A stretch of DNA of 64,000 bases from JADKAV01 sp963733395 (GTDB lineage Bacteria; Actinomycetota; Actinomycetes; S36-B12; UBA10799), in the NCBI GenBank assembly GCA_963733395.1, contig CAVTCZ010000009.1, positions 62,001 to 126,000 on the forward strand, read 5' to 3'. Positions 17,507 through 25,636 of this stretch are shown in pieces; position 1 is the first letter of the stretch, and every line of letters begins with the position of its first letter. The translations under genes and the position numbers were made by a program. Below the pieces are notes generated by a model. It had not been told where the DNA came from, ran no database searches, and saw only the letters and a program-made list of their open reading frames with translations.

Positions 17507-18216
17507 ATGGAGGGTGTGACGACCTGCCTGCTCCTGCACGGCGCGGGCTCCACACGTGAGTTCATCGAGCGAGCATTCGGTGCCGCTGTCGCCGCCAGCG
17601 GCTGGGAGTTGATCGCGCCGGATGTCGCTGGGGCGACGATGCCGGACATGCTCACGGTCATCGCCGGCTCCGGACTCGGCACCGACGATGTGGTCGGGGG
17701 TGTGTCGCTGGGTGCACATGCTGCCGCCCGGTACTGCGCGGCCACGGGCTGGCGCGGACACCTGCTCGGCGTCATGCCGGCGTGGCTGGGCGAACCGGGC
17801 GCGGTGGCTGCCCTCACCGGGCAGACCGCCGACGACGTGCAGCGCAGCTCAGCGGCTGAGGTCCTGGCGCAGATCTCCCGGCACACGGATCCGCGCGACT
17901 GGATCCTGGCGGAGTTGCGCCGGGCGTGGCTGTCGATGCCGGGCGAGCGGTTGGTGGCCGCCTTACGGGTGGCAGCGGCGCAGTCGGCGCCGACCGCACC
18001 GGAGCTCGCCACGATCCGCGCCCGCACCACCGTCGTCGCTCTGGCCGATGATCCGACACATCCGGAAACCGTCGCCCGGGCTTGGGCCGCGGCGATTCCG
18101 GGAGCCCGGCTGCTGGTGCTTCCCGGGATCTGGGCGGTCAGGGCCCAGAGTTCCTGGCCCAGCAGGCGGTGGCGGCGGTTTGTCGACGCGACTGGTCCCA
18201 GGACGGCACCCACTAG
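17507..18216 (+). CDS. Alpha/beta-hydrolase-fold protein, frameshifted near the end
   Basis: The N-terminus TCLLLHGAGSTREFIERAFG has the oxyanion HGxG motif, and GGVSLGAHAAARYC near residue 70 is the nucleophile elbow (GxSxG with Ser). The frame is normal to LLVLPG (about 18125). It then shifts: the coding-like continuation GGQGPEFLAQQAVAAVCRR ends at TAG 18214-18216 in another frame. The restored length is about 235 residues. The start may be ATG 17507, or GTG 17516 three codons later; neither has a convincing ribosome site, so leaderless translation is possible. The substrate is unknown. It is divergent from the OB-fold gene. Confidence 0.68.
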
Positions 18217-18748
18217 GAGTCCCGCCTGGAACCAACGGCTGTCCTTGCGACCAACGGCTGTACCGCCGATCAAACCAAGCCGGCCCCCTGCCCGCGTTAG
18301 CCCCACGGACAGCCGGTTAGCTCCGAGGACAGCGGTTAGCCAGAAGTCCGCGCTTGCGACTAACGGCTGTCCTTGCGACTAACGGCTGTCCTTGCGACTA
18401 ACGGCTGTGCCCGCATCGATCGACCGCCGACGGCGCCTGGCCCGTGGGCCGTCCAGGGACCGCGGTCGGCTCCGGGCCGACGGTTAGACAGGGGTCCGCA
18501 GCTTGCGACGTGCGGCTGCCGCGGCGTACACGGCACCAGCGCCGATCACGACGCGCCGTCCGCCATGACCCGCCGGCCCACAGCTGGCGTCGGCCCCACA
18601 GACAGGCGTTGGCCCACAAGACAGGAAGTTGGCTGGCTGCCCTTGGGGGCACATGCATGACCCGGAGAGCTACTCGAGCGCAACGGCATCAACCCCGCGC
18701 CAACGACAGGGCCCGAAGCCGGATCTGTACCCCTTGCGCGACCCGGCA
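18217..18748. repeat. 532-bp gene-free region with 19-bp-periodic repeats
   Basis: This gap lies between two convergent gene ends and shows no coding pattern. Its core is AACGGCTGT spaced exactly 19 bp apart: CAACGGCTGT at 18233 and 18252, then CTAACGGCTGT at 18360, 18379 and 18398, with CTTGCGAC between copies. Two inverted copies, ACAGCCGGTTAG (18309-18320) and ACAGCGGTTAG (18329-18339), could pair with the direct ones. A second family is also 19 bp long: GGCGTCGGCCCCACAGACA (18586-18604) followed at once by GGCGTTGGCCCACAAGACA (18605-18623), with a degenerate copy before it. The period is shorter than CRISPR units and there are no unique spacers. It may be a decayed minisatellite, a terminator zone or a protein-binding array. 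Confidence 0.65.
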
Positions 18749-19498
18749 CTACCGCGTCTCGGTGATCTCCGGACCACGCTCGAACGGCTCCAAGTCGTCA
18801 TAGGAGGTCTCGGATTCCTCCGCCTCCTCGTCGTCCTCGTCGCCCGGCTCCAGGCCCTGCGGCGGGGCCAGGGCGATCAAGTCGCCCGGCGCCATCGGCC
18901 GCTCCCCCCGGTTGACGATGCACCCGGCGAGGATGTCCTCGAAGAACTCGCCGACCGCAGGACTGGTTGCCGCAGCGCCCATGAACATGCCGCGGATGAA
19001 CCAGCGGGTACCCTCGGCGCCCACGAACCGGGCGATCTGAAGGGACTGGTTGCCCTCGGCGTCCTGCGCGGGGACCTGGCCCGTCAGTTCGGGCCCGAAC
19101 CGCCCCTCAGTGCGGGTGAGCGTCCCACCGGCCTGCTTGACCTCCGCCTCGAGTTCATCCATCACCTCGAGCCAGAAACCCCCGGAACGCGGGGCCGCCA
19201 CGGCCATGAGCTGCAGAGCTGCCTGCTGTTCCTCGAGCACGACCGTCGCAATCGCGAACGTGTTGTTCTCCTCGTTGTGACCGTCGAGGCTCAACTGCAT
19301 GTTGTCCACGATCGGGATCTGCAGTCCGCCGAGATCCACCCGGGCGATCTCGTCGTCAGGAGCAGCGTGGATGTCGAAGGGGCCCTCGCCGGTGGTCGCG
19401 GCCCCCGTGGGCTCGGCGACTGCCTGCTCGGATTGCGCCGACTCCTCCATGCTTGCCTCGCCGTCCTCGGCCGAACCGCCCTTGCGTCGCTTGAACAC
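18749..19498 (-). CDS. DUF3710 family protein
   Basis: The 249-residue protein starts MFKRRKGGS at ATG 19498. It has an acidic, disordered first 40 residues, a conserved core from GPFDIHAAPDDEIARVDLG to about residue 215, and a very acidic tail (PGDEDDEEAEESE). The core contains RTEGRFGPELTGQVP and FVGAEGTRWFIRGMFMG, typical of DUF3710, whose function is unknown. In actinobacteria this gene commonly follows dut (from memory), as here, with about 50 bp between. It is soluble, with no catalytic motif seen. Confidence 0.85.
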   Translation of the reverse strand: MFKRRKGGSAEDGEASMEESAQSEQAVAEPTGAATTGEGPFDIHAAPDDEIARVDLGGLQIPIVDNMQLSLDGHNEENNTFAIATVVLEEQQAALQLMAVAAPRSGGFWLEVMDELEAEVKQAGGTLTRTEGRFGPELTGQVPAQDAEGNQSLQIARFVGAEGTRWFIRGMFMGAAATSPAVGEFFEDILAGCIVNRGERPMAPGDLIALAPPQGLEPGDEDDEEAEESETSYDDLEPFERGPEITETR

Positions 19499-19547
19499 TG
19501 TCTCTCCTCATGCGTTGATCGCTCCCACCGTAACGCGGGAGCTCGAA

Positions 19548-19994
19548 TCACTGCGCGCCGCGATGGCCGCCGGTGGAGCCGAAGCCGCCCACGTCGCGGG
19601 CCGATCCCGGCAGCTCGTCCACCTCGACGAGTCTCACCTGCGGGACCTCCTGGACGACGAGTTGGGCGATGCGGTCCCCCCGGTGGAACTCGACGGCGTC
19701 CTGCGGGTCCAGATTGATCAGGCAGACCTGGATCTCGCCGCGGTACCCCGCGTCGATGGTCCCGGGGCCGTTGACCACACCGATCCCGTGCTTGGCGGCC
19801 AGGCCGCTGCGCGGATGCACGAAGGCCGCGTATCCGGCCGGCAGTGCGATGGCCACCCCCGTCGGAAGTAGCGCCCGCTCCCCCGGCGCGAGAGTCGCCG
19901 CGACCCGCGTGTACAGGTCCAGCCCCGCATCACCGGGGTGCGCGTACGAGGGCATTGGCAGATCGGGATCGAGGCGTCGCACCAGCAGGTTCAC
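19548..19994 (-). CDS. dut: dUTP diphosphatase (trimeric dUTPase)
   Basis: GTG 19994 gives a 148-residue dUTPase, which converts dUTP to dUMP and PPi to keep uracil out of DNA and supply dTMP synthesis. All five trimeric-dUTPase motifs are visible: HPGDAGLDLY (1), HPRSGLAAKHG (2), NGPGTIDAGYRGEIQV (3, with the Tyr and catalytic Asp), FHRGDRIAQLVV (4) and the C-terminal GFGSTGGHRG (5). The length is normal. Its start overlaps the stop of the upstream thioesterase gene by 4 bp, so translation is coupled; DUF3710 follows. Confidence 0.95.
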   Translation of the reverse strand: MNLLVRRLDPDLPMPSYAHPGDAGLDLYTRVAATLAPGERALLPTGVAIALPAGYAAFVHPRSGLAAKHGIGVVNGPGTIDAGYRGEIQVCLINLDPQDAVEFHRGDRIAQLVVQEVPQVRLVEVDELPGSARDVGGFGSTGGHRGAQ

Positions 19995-20578
19995 GGGTTG
20001 AACTCCAGGCTGTTGCCCGGCGCTGTGCTCTCGGCGGCGGCAGCCGCGACGTCCTCGGACCGGCCGTGAGCTGCGAAATGCTCCAGCCGCACCTGCAGGA
20101 AGAGGGCGCTGGCGGTCAGCGCCACCGGACCCTGCTCCCCCAGCCTGCCGACAGCACGGGTGTAGACCTTGCGACCGTCCTGGCCGACGATCCGGGCGTC
20201 GATGTGCAGCACCGACCCGACCGGCACCGGCCGGCGGAAGTCCACCTCGAGCCGGGCGGTCACCGCCGGGACGAGCAACAGCCAGTTCAGTGCACCGAGC
20301 GCCTCGTCGAAGGCTGTGCCCAGCAGCCCACCGTGGGCCAGACCGGGGGCGCCCTGGTGGACGTCGGTCACCTCGAACACGGCATGCACGCCGAACTCCC
20401 CGGCGACGACCCGCATATGCAGGCCGGCGGGGTGCTTCGCCCCGCACCCGTAGCAGCGGTCGTAGTGACTGGGGATCTCCTGCCCCGGCGCAACTGCCTG
20501 CGGATGCCGGGGCGGTACGGCGGCGCCGGGCGGCGGGGCAGTCGGACTCTGCGGCCAGATGATGTCGTCGGGAACCAC
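19991..20578 (-). CDS. PaaI-like hotdog-fold thioesterase
   Basis: The protein has 195 residues. After a Pro-rich leader of about 35 residues comes DRCYGCGAKHPAGLHMRV and then the hotdog domain, with APGLAHGGLLGTAFDEALG as the central helix. That helix has an HGG plus Asp/Glu pattern as in 4-hydroxybenzoyl-CoA/PaaI thioesterases. It probably hydrolyses an acyl-CoA; which one is unknown. The CxxC before the domain is common in actinobacterial versions. The start is ATG 20578. It is the first gene of the thioesterase-dut-DUF3710 operon and is divergent from DUF3093 (58-bp gap). Confidence 0.8.
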   Translation of the reverse strand: MVPDDIIWPQSPTAPPPGAAVPPRHPQAVAPGQEIPSHYDRCYGCGAKHPAGLHMRVVAGEFGVHAVFEVTDVHQGAPGLAHGGLLGTAFDEALGALNWLLLVPAVTARLEVDFRRPVPVGSVLHIDARIVGQDGRKVYTRAVGRLGEQGPVALTASALFLQVRLEHFAAHGRSEDVAAAAAESTAPGNSLEFNP

Positions 20579-20635
20579 GCCCTGATCCTATGACCGGGTG
20601 TGTTGTCGGATCGGCGGCCGTTGGACAATTCAGGC

Positions 20636-21067
20636 ATGAGCTATCGGGAGGTCATCCGTCCGCCCTGGTGGACGTACGCCGTCATGGCCGGTCTGCTGGC
20701 ACTGTTGTGCTTCACCTTCGCCGCGGTGGCGACGGTGCCGGTGGCCGTGGTGTTGTTCGGGGTGCTGTGTGTCCTCGGCGCCTTGATTCTCGGCCGCCGC
20801 CGGATGGAGATCGTGGTCGACGACGAGTTGCTGCGCGTGGGATCGGAGTCGATCGCCCTGTCCGAGATCGGCGAGGTGACCGCCTTGGACAGCGCCGGCA
20901 TGCGCGTGGTGGCCGGCCCCGCCGCCGATCCCCGGGCCAACCTCATCCTGCGCAATCTCGCGACCAAACAGGGGGTGAAGGTGGATCTCACCACAGGGTC
21001 CATCCCCTACTGGCTGGTCAGCTCCGAACACCCTGAGGACCTCGCGCAGGCCCTGTCGCGCGGGTGA
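20636..21067 (+). CDS. DUF3093 family membrane protein
   Basis: This 143-residue protein begins MSYREVIRPPWWTYAVM, the DUF3093 signature. Two membrane helices (about 15-35 and 38-55) come next, and then a soluble beta domain with RRRMEIVVDDELLRVGSESI and an ending on SIPYWLVSSEHPEDLAQAL. The family is an actinobacterial membrane protein regularly found beside dut and DUF4193 and has no known function. ATG 20636 is chosen over an upstream in-frame codon because it gives the family start. Confidence 0.85.
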   Translation: MSYREVIRPPWWTYAVMAGLLALLCFTFAAVATVPVAVVLFGVLCVLGALILGRRRMEIVVDDELLRVGSESIALSEIGEVTALDSAGMRVVAGPAADPRANLILRNLATKQGVKVDLTTGSIPYWLVSSEHPEDLAQALSRG

Positions 21068-21122
21068 CCACAACCACCCGTCACATCCATATAGGATCGG
21101 CCGTACGACCCCTGGAGGATGT

Positions 21123-21386
21123 GTGAACCCCCGAATACTGACCCCCCTGGTCTCCGCCGGAGCCGCTTGGGCCACCAAGAAGTCGCTCAACGCGATCTAT
21201 GCCAGGCGCCACGAGGGCGGGATCCCCAGCCGCGACGACACCCAGGTCCCCTTCGGCCGCGTCCTCCTCTGGGCACTGGCGACCGCTGTGGTGGTGGCGC
21301 TGGTCGATGTCGCGGTGCAGCAGAGCATGGCCCGCTTCGTGGACCAGCCCGAGATCGCAGACCAGCCGCAGGCCGAACTGGCGTAG
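21123..21386 (+). CDS. DUF4235-like small membrane protein
   Basis: The GTG at 21123 lies just after GGAGG. The 87-residue product has a basic amphipathic N-terminus (GAAWATKKSLNAIYARRHEGG) and one clear membrane helix at about residues 46-66 (VLLWALATAVVVALVDVAVQ), then an acidic end. The pattern fits the DUF4235 family. The gap 21387-21581 to the convergent DUF4193 gene is GC-rich and holds two copies of CCTCGGATCC, otherwise nothing recognisable. Confidence 0.7.
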   Translation: MNPRILTPLVSAGAAWATKKSLNAIYARRHEGGIPSRDDTQVPFGRVLLWALATAVVVALVDVAVQQSMARFVDQPEIADQPQAELA

Positions 21387-21581
21387 GGCCCCGCTGCGAC
21401 GCGCCTGATCGGGGGGCCGTGCCTCGGATCCCCATGGGGGTAGTCGGGCCGCGTTCCCTCGGATCCACCCGGGCTGGCCCTGCAAGGGGCACAGAACTCT
21501 CAGACCCGACTGCTCCCCCGGGTCACCCACCGTTCCCGCTCAGGCAAGGCATTGTTCAGCAGGGGCTCGTAGGGCAGGTGG

Positions 21582-21878
21582 TCAGCCGGCGCACTCCGTG
21601 CAGACGTAGACACCGTTCTTCTCGGTGGCCAGTTGGCTGCGGTGATGGACCAAGAAGCACACCGAGCAGGTGAACTCGTCCTCCTGCTTGGGGACCACCT
21701 GGACGGTCAGCGCCTCGTTCGACAGATCTGCGCCGGGCAGTTCCAGACTCTCGGCGATCTCGGTCTCGTCCTCATCCACTCCGCCGGCCGCGGTCTTGAC
21801 CCGGCCCTGCAGTTCTTCGAGGGAATCCTCGGACATTTCCTCATCGGTCTTGCGAGGTGCGTCGTAATCGGTTGCCAT
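21582..21878 (-). CDS. DUF4193 zinc-ribbon protein
   Basis: The 98-residue acidic protein begins MATDYDAPRKTDEE. Its last 35 residues form a small zinc ribbon: FTCSVCFLVHHRSQL, then VYVCTECAG at the C-terminus (two CxxC pairs). DUF4193 is one of the most conserved short proteins of actinobacteria. It has no proven function, although zinc-ribbon RNA polymerase or DNA partners are often supposed. It is encoded alone here, near dut and DUF3093 as in other genomes. Confidence 0.9.
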   Translation of the reverse strand: MATDYDAPRKTDEEMSEDSLEELQGRVKTAAGGVDEDETEIAESLELPGADLSNEALTVQVVPKQEDEFTCSVCFLVHHRSQLATEKNGVYVCTECAG

Positions 21879-21993
21879 GCCCTCTCCTGCTCACGTTTCG
21901 GCTGTCCATCCAACACCGCGGGTCCTGGTTTCATGCCCGCTGCGGGGGTCCCGACCGCAGATGCTGCCACATCCAGCCGGTCGAAGACACCTC

Positions 21994-22045
21994 GGGGTGG
22001 TTGTCACCGGTCCGCAAGGAGCGAACCGGACGGCTTTGCCACCCC
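21994..22045. other. Two-step hairpin in divergent spacer
   Basis: GGGGTGG (21994-22000) pairs with CCACCCC (22039-22045), and inside it GTCCG (22010-22014) pairs with CGGAC (22027-22031). It lies in the 237-bp gap between the divergent DUF4193 and gamma-carbonic-anhydrase-like genes. It could be a leader structure for either transcript or chance in GC-rich DNA. No other feature was seen in this gap. Confidence 0.3.
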
Positions 22046-22115
22046 CTGATCCGGTCCGCGCCCTCAGCAGTGACCCGGTTTGCGCCCCTCACGGGATGTC
22101 AGGTGAGATAGGGCC

Positions 22116-22634
22116 ATGCCCGTTTATGCCCTTGGCGAAAAGCGCCCGCAGGTCGATCCGACCGCCTTCGTGCACCCCGACGCCGTGCTGATCGGCGATG
22201 TCACGATCGGCCCGGAGTCCTCCGTGTGGCCGACGGCTGTGCTGCGCGGGGACCACGGCGCCGTCCGCGTCGGAGCGCGCAGCTCGATCCAGGACGGGAC
22301 CATCGTGCACTGCACCAGCAGACTCGACACCGTCGTCGGCGACCGCTGCGTCGTGGGACACAACGTGCACCTCGAAGGCTGCACGATCGAGGACGACTGC
22401 CTGATCGGCTCCGGTTCGGTGGTTCTGCACCGCGTCGTGGTACATCGTCACGCCCTCGTGGGCGCCCAGGCCTTGGTGACCAACGACACCATCGTCCCGT
22501 CGTTCGCGATGGCGCTCGGTGTCCCGGCCAAGATCAAGCCCGATACGGTCAAGCCCGGCGACTTCGACGACGCGGTGGACGTCTACGTCCACAACGCCCA
22601 TTGGTACAACTGCGAACTGCGCCGGATCGACTGA
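22116..22634 (+). CDS. Gamma-carbonic-anhydrase-like left-handed beta-helix protein
   Basis: This 172-residue protein consists of hexapeptide repeats forming a left-handed beta-helix, for example VLIGDVTIGPESSVWP, AVRVGARSSIQDGTIVH and TIEDDCLIGSG. Histidines in TIVHCT and VVGHNVHLEG stand where gamma-class carbonic anhydrases bind zinc between subunits. The family (CaiE/PaaY/YrdA) includes active anhydrases and inactive relatives, so activity is uncertain. The start is ATG 22116. It is convergent with the VIT1-family gene at 22648. Confidence 0.82.
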   Translation: MPVYALGEKRPQVDPTAFVHPDAVLIGDVTIGPESSVWPTAVLRGDHGAVRVGARSSIQDGTIVHCTSRLDTVVGDRCVVGHNVHLEGCTIEDDCLIGSGSVVLHRVVVHRHALVGAQALVTNDTIVPSFAMALGVPAKIKPDTVKPGDFDDAVDVYVHNAHWYNCELRRID

Positions 22635-22647
22635 CCCCGGCTCCCGC

Positions 22648-23772
22648 TCAGCCGATCCCGGTTCCGACGAGCCGGCCCAGCACGTATGTCACCGCTGCGG
22701 CGCCGCCCCCGACGAGCAGTTGCCGCAGTGCCGATCGCACCACGCCCAGCCCCGAGAGCCGGCCGACCGTGCCACCGACCACCAGCATCGCGATGAGTGC
22801 GAGCGACACGGCCAGCACCAGGGCCGCCGTGCCGTCGAGGAACAGATACGGGACCACCGGCACCGATGCTCCGACCGCGAACGCAGCGAAACTCGATGCC
22901 GCGACCCGTTTCGGGTTGCCCAACTCGTCGGGATCCAAGCCGAGTTCCTCGCGGGCCAAGGTGTCCAGGGCGGTGCGGGGGTCGGACATGATCTTCTCCG
23001 CGGTGATCCGGGCGGTCTTGGCGTCAAGTCCCTTCGCCCGGTAGAGCAGCTCGAGCTCGCGCTGTTCCTCCAACGGCTTCTCCTGCAGTTCCCGGGCCTC
23101 CATGGCCAGTTCCCGCCGGAACAGGTCGGTCTGGCTGGCGACACTGACGTACTCGCCGGCGGCCATCGAGAAGGCACCCGCCAGCAGGCCCGCGACGCCT
23201 GCGAACAGGACTGTGCCCGCGCCGACCCCGGAACCGGCGAAACCCATCACCAGTGCCGTGTTCGAGACCAACCCGTCGCTCACCCCGAAGATCGCGGCCC
23301 GCAACGCCCCCGACTTGTCCGAGCGGTGCCACGGTTCCGCGCTGTTCAACTGCCCGCGCGCGTCCTCGGGCGTGATCGGCTCCGGGATCACCACCAGACC
23401 GGCCAGCACCGCCGCGTGTTCGCGTTCGTCGGCCGACATGCCGGGCAGCGCATCCGGTTCGGCGTCGTACATGCCGGCGCCGTCGCGCTCGGCCTGCTCC
23501 AGATCCTCCAGCACGGCGGCGATACCCATCTGCTGGGCACGCCGCACCACCGCCTCGTCGTCGGGCGACAAGTGCTGCGGGGCTTCGGGGATCGGCTCGC
23601 CGGCAGCATGCAGCAGGGCCATCCAGTGGGCAGCGTGCCGGTCCTCGATGGCAGCCAGTTCCAGCAACGCCTCCCGGCGTTCCCCGTCGGTCATCCCGGC
23701 CAGCGTCCGATACATCCGCCCCGACGCCCGCTCGGCAGCCAGGTACTCCAGGTACCGATCCGTCTTGCTCAC
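22648..23772 (-). CDS. Ferritin-like domain fused to VIT1/CCC1-type Fe2+/Mn2+ transporter
   Basis: The 374-residue protein has two parts. Residues 1-135 are a rubrerythrin-like helical domain with candidate diiron ligands in AAERASGRMY, AIEDRHAAHW and ADEREHAAVL. Residues 150-374 are a VIT1/CCC1 membrane domain: SDGLVSNTALVMGFAG, GAFSMAAGEYVSVASQTDL in helix 2, a cytosolic Glu-rich helix (AMEARELQEKPLEEQREL) and three further helices. These fused proteins move ferrous iron or manganese out of the cytosol, the first domain sensing or oxidising iron. The start is GTG 23772, overlapping the stop of the upstream phosphatase gene by 4 bp. With ferrochelatase in the same operon, an iron-balance role is likely. 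Confidence 0.85.
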   Translation of the reverse strand: MSKTDRYLEYLAAERASGRMYRTLAGMTDGERREALLELAAIEDRHAAHWMALLHAAGEPIPEAPQHLSPDDEAVVRRAQQMGIAAVLEDLEQAERDGAGMYDAEPDALPGMSADEREHAAVLAGLVVIPEPITPEDARGQLNSAEPWHRSDKSGALRAAIFGVSDGLVSNTALVMGFAGSGVGAGTVLFAGVAGLLAGAFSMAAGEYVSVASQTDLFRRELAMEARELQEKPLEEQRELELLYRAKGLDAKTARITAEKIMSDPRTALDTLAREELGLDPDELGNPKRVAASSFAAFAVGASVPVVPYLFLDGTAALVLAVSLALIAMLVVGGTVGRLSGLGVVRSALRQLLVGGGAAAVTYVLGRLVGTGIG

Positions 23773-24551
23773 GGCCTGACCCCCACCTCCGTGAGCACGG
23801 CGCACAACGGGTCGTACAAGGCCGGGTTGGCCGCGACCGTCATGGCGTTGGTGGCAGGGCCCCCCGTCGGACCGCCGACGCGGACACCCGCGGCCTCGCA
23901 GATGGCCGTCGCAGCGGCGCGGTCCCACAGATGCGTGCCACGTTCGAAGTAGCCGTCGAACACGCCCTGCGCCACCCAGCACATGTCCACGGCCGCAGCC
24001 CCGGCCCTGCGGATGTCGCGGACCCGCGGCAGCAGATCGGCGACGATCCGACCCTGGTCGGCGCGCACCTGCGCTTCGTACCCGAACCCGGTGGCGATCA
24101 GCGCCTGCGCGGGTTCTGCACACTCCGAGGCCCGCAGCGGCGTCCCGTTGCACTCAGCACCTTCGCCACGCAATCCCCGCCACGTCCGGCCGAGCGCGGG
24201 CGCCTGCACGACCCCGACGGTCGGCTCGCCGGCAACGAGCACGCCGACGCTGACCGCCCACACCGGGAATCCGTAGAGGTAGTTCACGGTGCCGTCCAGT
24301 GGATCGATGACCCAGGTCACGCCACTGGTCCCCGGACGTTGCCCACCCTCCTCGCCGATGATGGCGTCGTCCGGGCGCGCGGCCAGGATCGCAGCCACCA
24401 GCATCGCCTCGCTCTGGCGGTCCATCTGGGTGACCACGTCGGTGACCGAACTCTTCGTGTCGACCACCTCCCGGGACGCCCAGCCGTCGACCAGGAACTG
24501 CGCCGCCTCGGCCGCAGCCCGGGTCGCCAGGTCGAGCAGGTCCGCGGTCAT
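23769..24551 (-). CDS. Inositol monophosphatase family protein
   Basis: This 260-residue Mg2+-dependent phosphatase shows all the family motifs: IIGEEGG (metal Glu), VIDPLDGTVNYLYGFP (motif A, Asp-Pro-Leu-Asp-Gly-Thr) near residue 83 and WDRAAATAICEAAG (motif B). It may dephosphorylate inositol 1-phosphate for phosphatidylinositol and mycothiol, histidinol phosphate, or other sugar phosphates; sequence alone does not decide. The start is ATG 24551, overlapping the end of ferrochelatase by 4 bp. Middle gene of the hemH-phosphatase-VIT1 operon, an order reminiscent of Streptomyces (from memory). Confidence 0.88.
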   Translation of the reverse strand: MTADLLDLATRAAAEAAQFLVDGWASREVVDTKSSVTDVVTQMDRQSEAMLVAAILAARPDDAIIGEEGGQRPGTSGVTWVIDPLDGTVNYLYGFPVWAVSVGVLVAGEPTVGVVQAPALGRTWRGLRGEGAECNGTPLRASECAEPAQALIATGFGYEAQVRADQGRIVADLLPRVRDIRRAGAAAVDMCWVAQGVFDGYFERGTHLWDRAAATAICEAAGVRVGGPTGGPATNAMTVAANPALYDPLCAVLTEVGVRP

Positions 24552-25576
24552 GCCGCCCCCTCGCACAGCGCGGGGCGCTGCCCGCGGGGGTTCGGGCAGC
24601 AGTCGGCCAGACAGGGGGTCGGCAGCGATTCGCCGAACACCGTCGGGCACGGCTGCCCGGCGCGAACCGCCCGCACACTGTCCGCCAGGCCGCGCACGAA
24701 CGCCGGGTGGTCACCCACGGTGGGGACGCGGTGGAAGCCCAGACCGAGTTCGCGGGCGGTCGCCGCCGCCTCCGTGTCGAGGTCCTGGACGACCTCCATG
24801 TGGTCGCTGACGAAGCCGATGGGTGCGACCACGACCTCGGTCACACCCTCCCGGGCCAGTTGCGTGAGGCGGTCGTTGATGTCGGGTTCCAGCCATGGCA
24901 CCTGCGGCGGTCCCGATCGGGACTGGAACACCAACTCCCACGGGTGGTTCCTGCCGGTCCGCGCGGCCACCTCGGCCATCAGGTACCCGGCCAAGGCCTC
25001 GTGCTGTGCGGCGTACTGGCCACCACCGGGCCCGGATGCCTGCGCCATGCCGATGGGGATCGAATGGGTCGTGAACAGCACGTGGGCCTCCGCGGCGGCG
25101 CCTGCCAGCGTGGCCAGCAGATGCTCCAGGTTCGCGGCGACGAATCCCGCCGCGTTGAAGTAGGCCGGAACTTTCAGGACCTCGATGTCGGCGGCCCCGG
25201 CTGCGGCATCGGCCAGGTTCTCGCGGTATTGCCGGCATCCGGAGTACGAGGAGTAGGCGCTGGTGAACACCGCTACGGCCCGGGTCACCCCCTGGTCGGC
25301 CATCTGGCGCATCGCGTCGGTCAGCCAGGGTGCGCTGTTGCGATTGCCCCAGTAGACCTGCAACCCGTCGGGGGCGAGTTCGGCAGCCAACGCCTGCAGC
25401 AGTGCCCGGTTCTGGGCGTTGATCGGGGACACCCCGTCGCGGGCGAAGTAGTGCTCGGCCACGGACAGCAGACGCTGTTCGGGTACGTTGCGTCCGGCGG
25501 TCACTCTGCGCAGGAAGGGCATCACCTCGGCCGACGATTCCGGACCGCCGAACGACACGAGCAAGACAGCATCCAT
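24548..25576 (-). CDS. hemH/cpfC: Ferrochelatase (coproporphyrin ferrochelatase type)
   Basis: The 342-residue enzyme inserts Fe2+ into coproporphyrin III in the actinobacterial haem pathway. It starts MDAVLLVSFGGPE, the normal beginning. The conserved active-site His is in VLFTTHSIPIGMA near residue 185, and the acidic metal path is in PIGFVSDHMEVVQDLDTEA near 255. The C-terminal tail has clustered cysteines (LPTPCLADCCPNPR), consistent with the [2Fe-2S] cluster known in actinobacterial ferrochelatases. ATG 25576 was preferred; a longer frame reaches 25867 but is antisense to the next gene. It heads an operon with the phosphatase and VIT1 genes. Confidence 0.93.
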   Translation of the reverse strand: MDAVLLVSFGGPESSAEVMPFLRRVTAGRNVPEQRLLSVAEHYFARDGVSPINAQNRALLQALAAELAPDGLQVYWGNRNSAPWLTDAMRQMADQGVTRAVAVFTSAYSSYSGCRQYRENLADAAAGAADIEVLKVPAYFNAAGFVAANLEHLLATLAGAAAEAHVLFTTHSIPIGMAQASGPGGGQYAAQHEALAGYLMAEVAARTGRNHPWELVFQSRSGPPQVPWLEPDINDRLTQLAREGVTEVVVAPIGFVSDHMEVVQDLDTEAAATARELGLGFHRVPTVGDHPAFVRGLADSVRAVRAGQPCPTVFGESLPTPCLADCCPNPRGQRPALCEGAA

Positions 25577-25624
25577 GCCCCCATCGTGCCCACATCCGTG
25601 CCGTCCCCGCATATCCGCCGCGAG

Positions 25625-25630
25625 TAGATT
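25625..25630 (+). promoter_or_regulatory. -10 element for a leaderless transcript
   Basis: TAGATT ends 6 bp before the GTG start at 25637, so transcription would begin at or next to the start codon. There is no ribosome site before this GTG. Other candidates of the same kind are at 35573, 51211 and 54734. Confidence 0.5.
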
Positions 25631-25636
25631 GGCACG

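Noticed and set aside
18233..18408. Direct repeats considered as a CRISPR array
   Set aside because: The repeat unit is 19 bp with no unique spacers, copies are degenerate and in both directions, and no cas genes are present.
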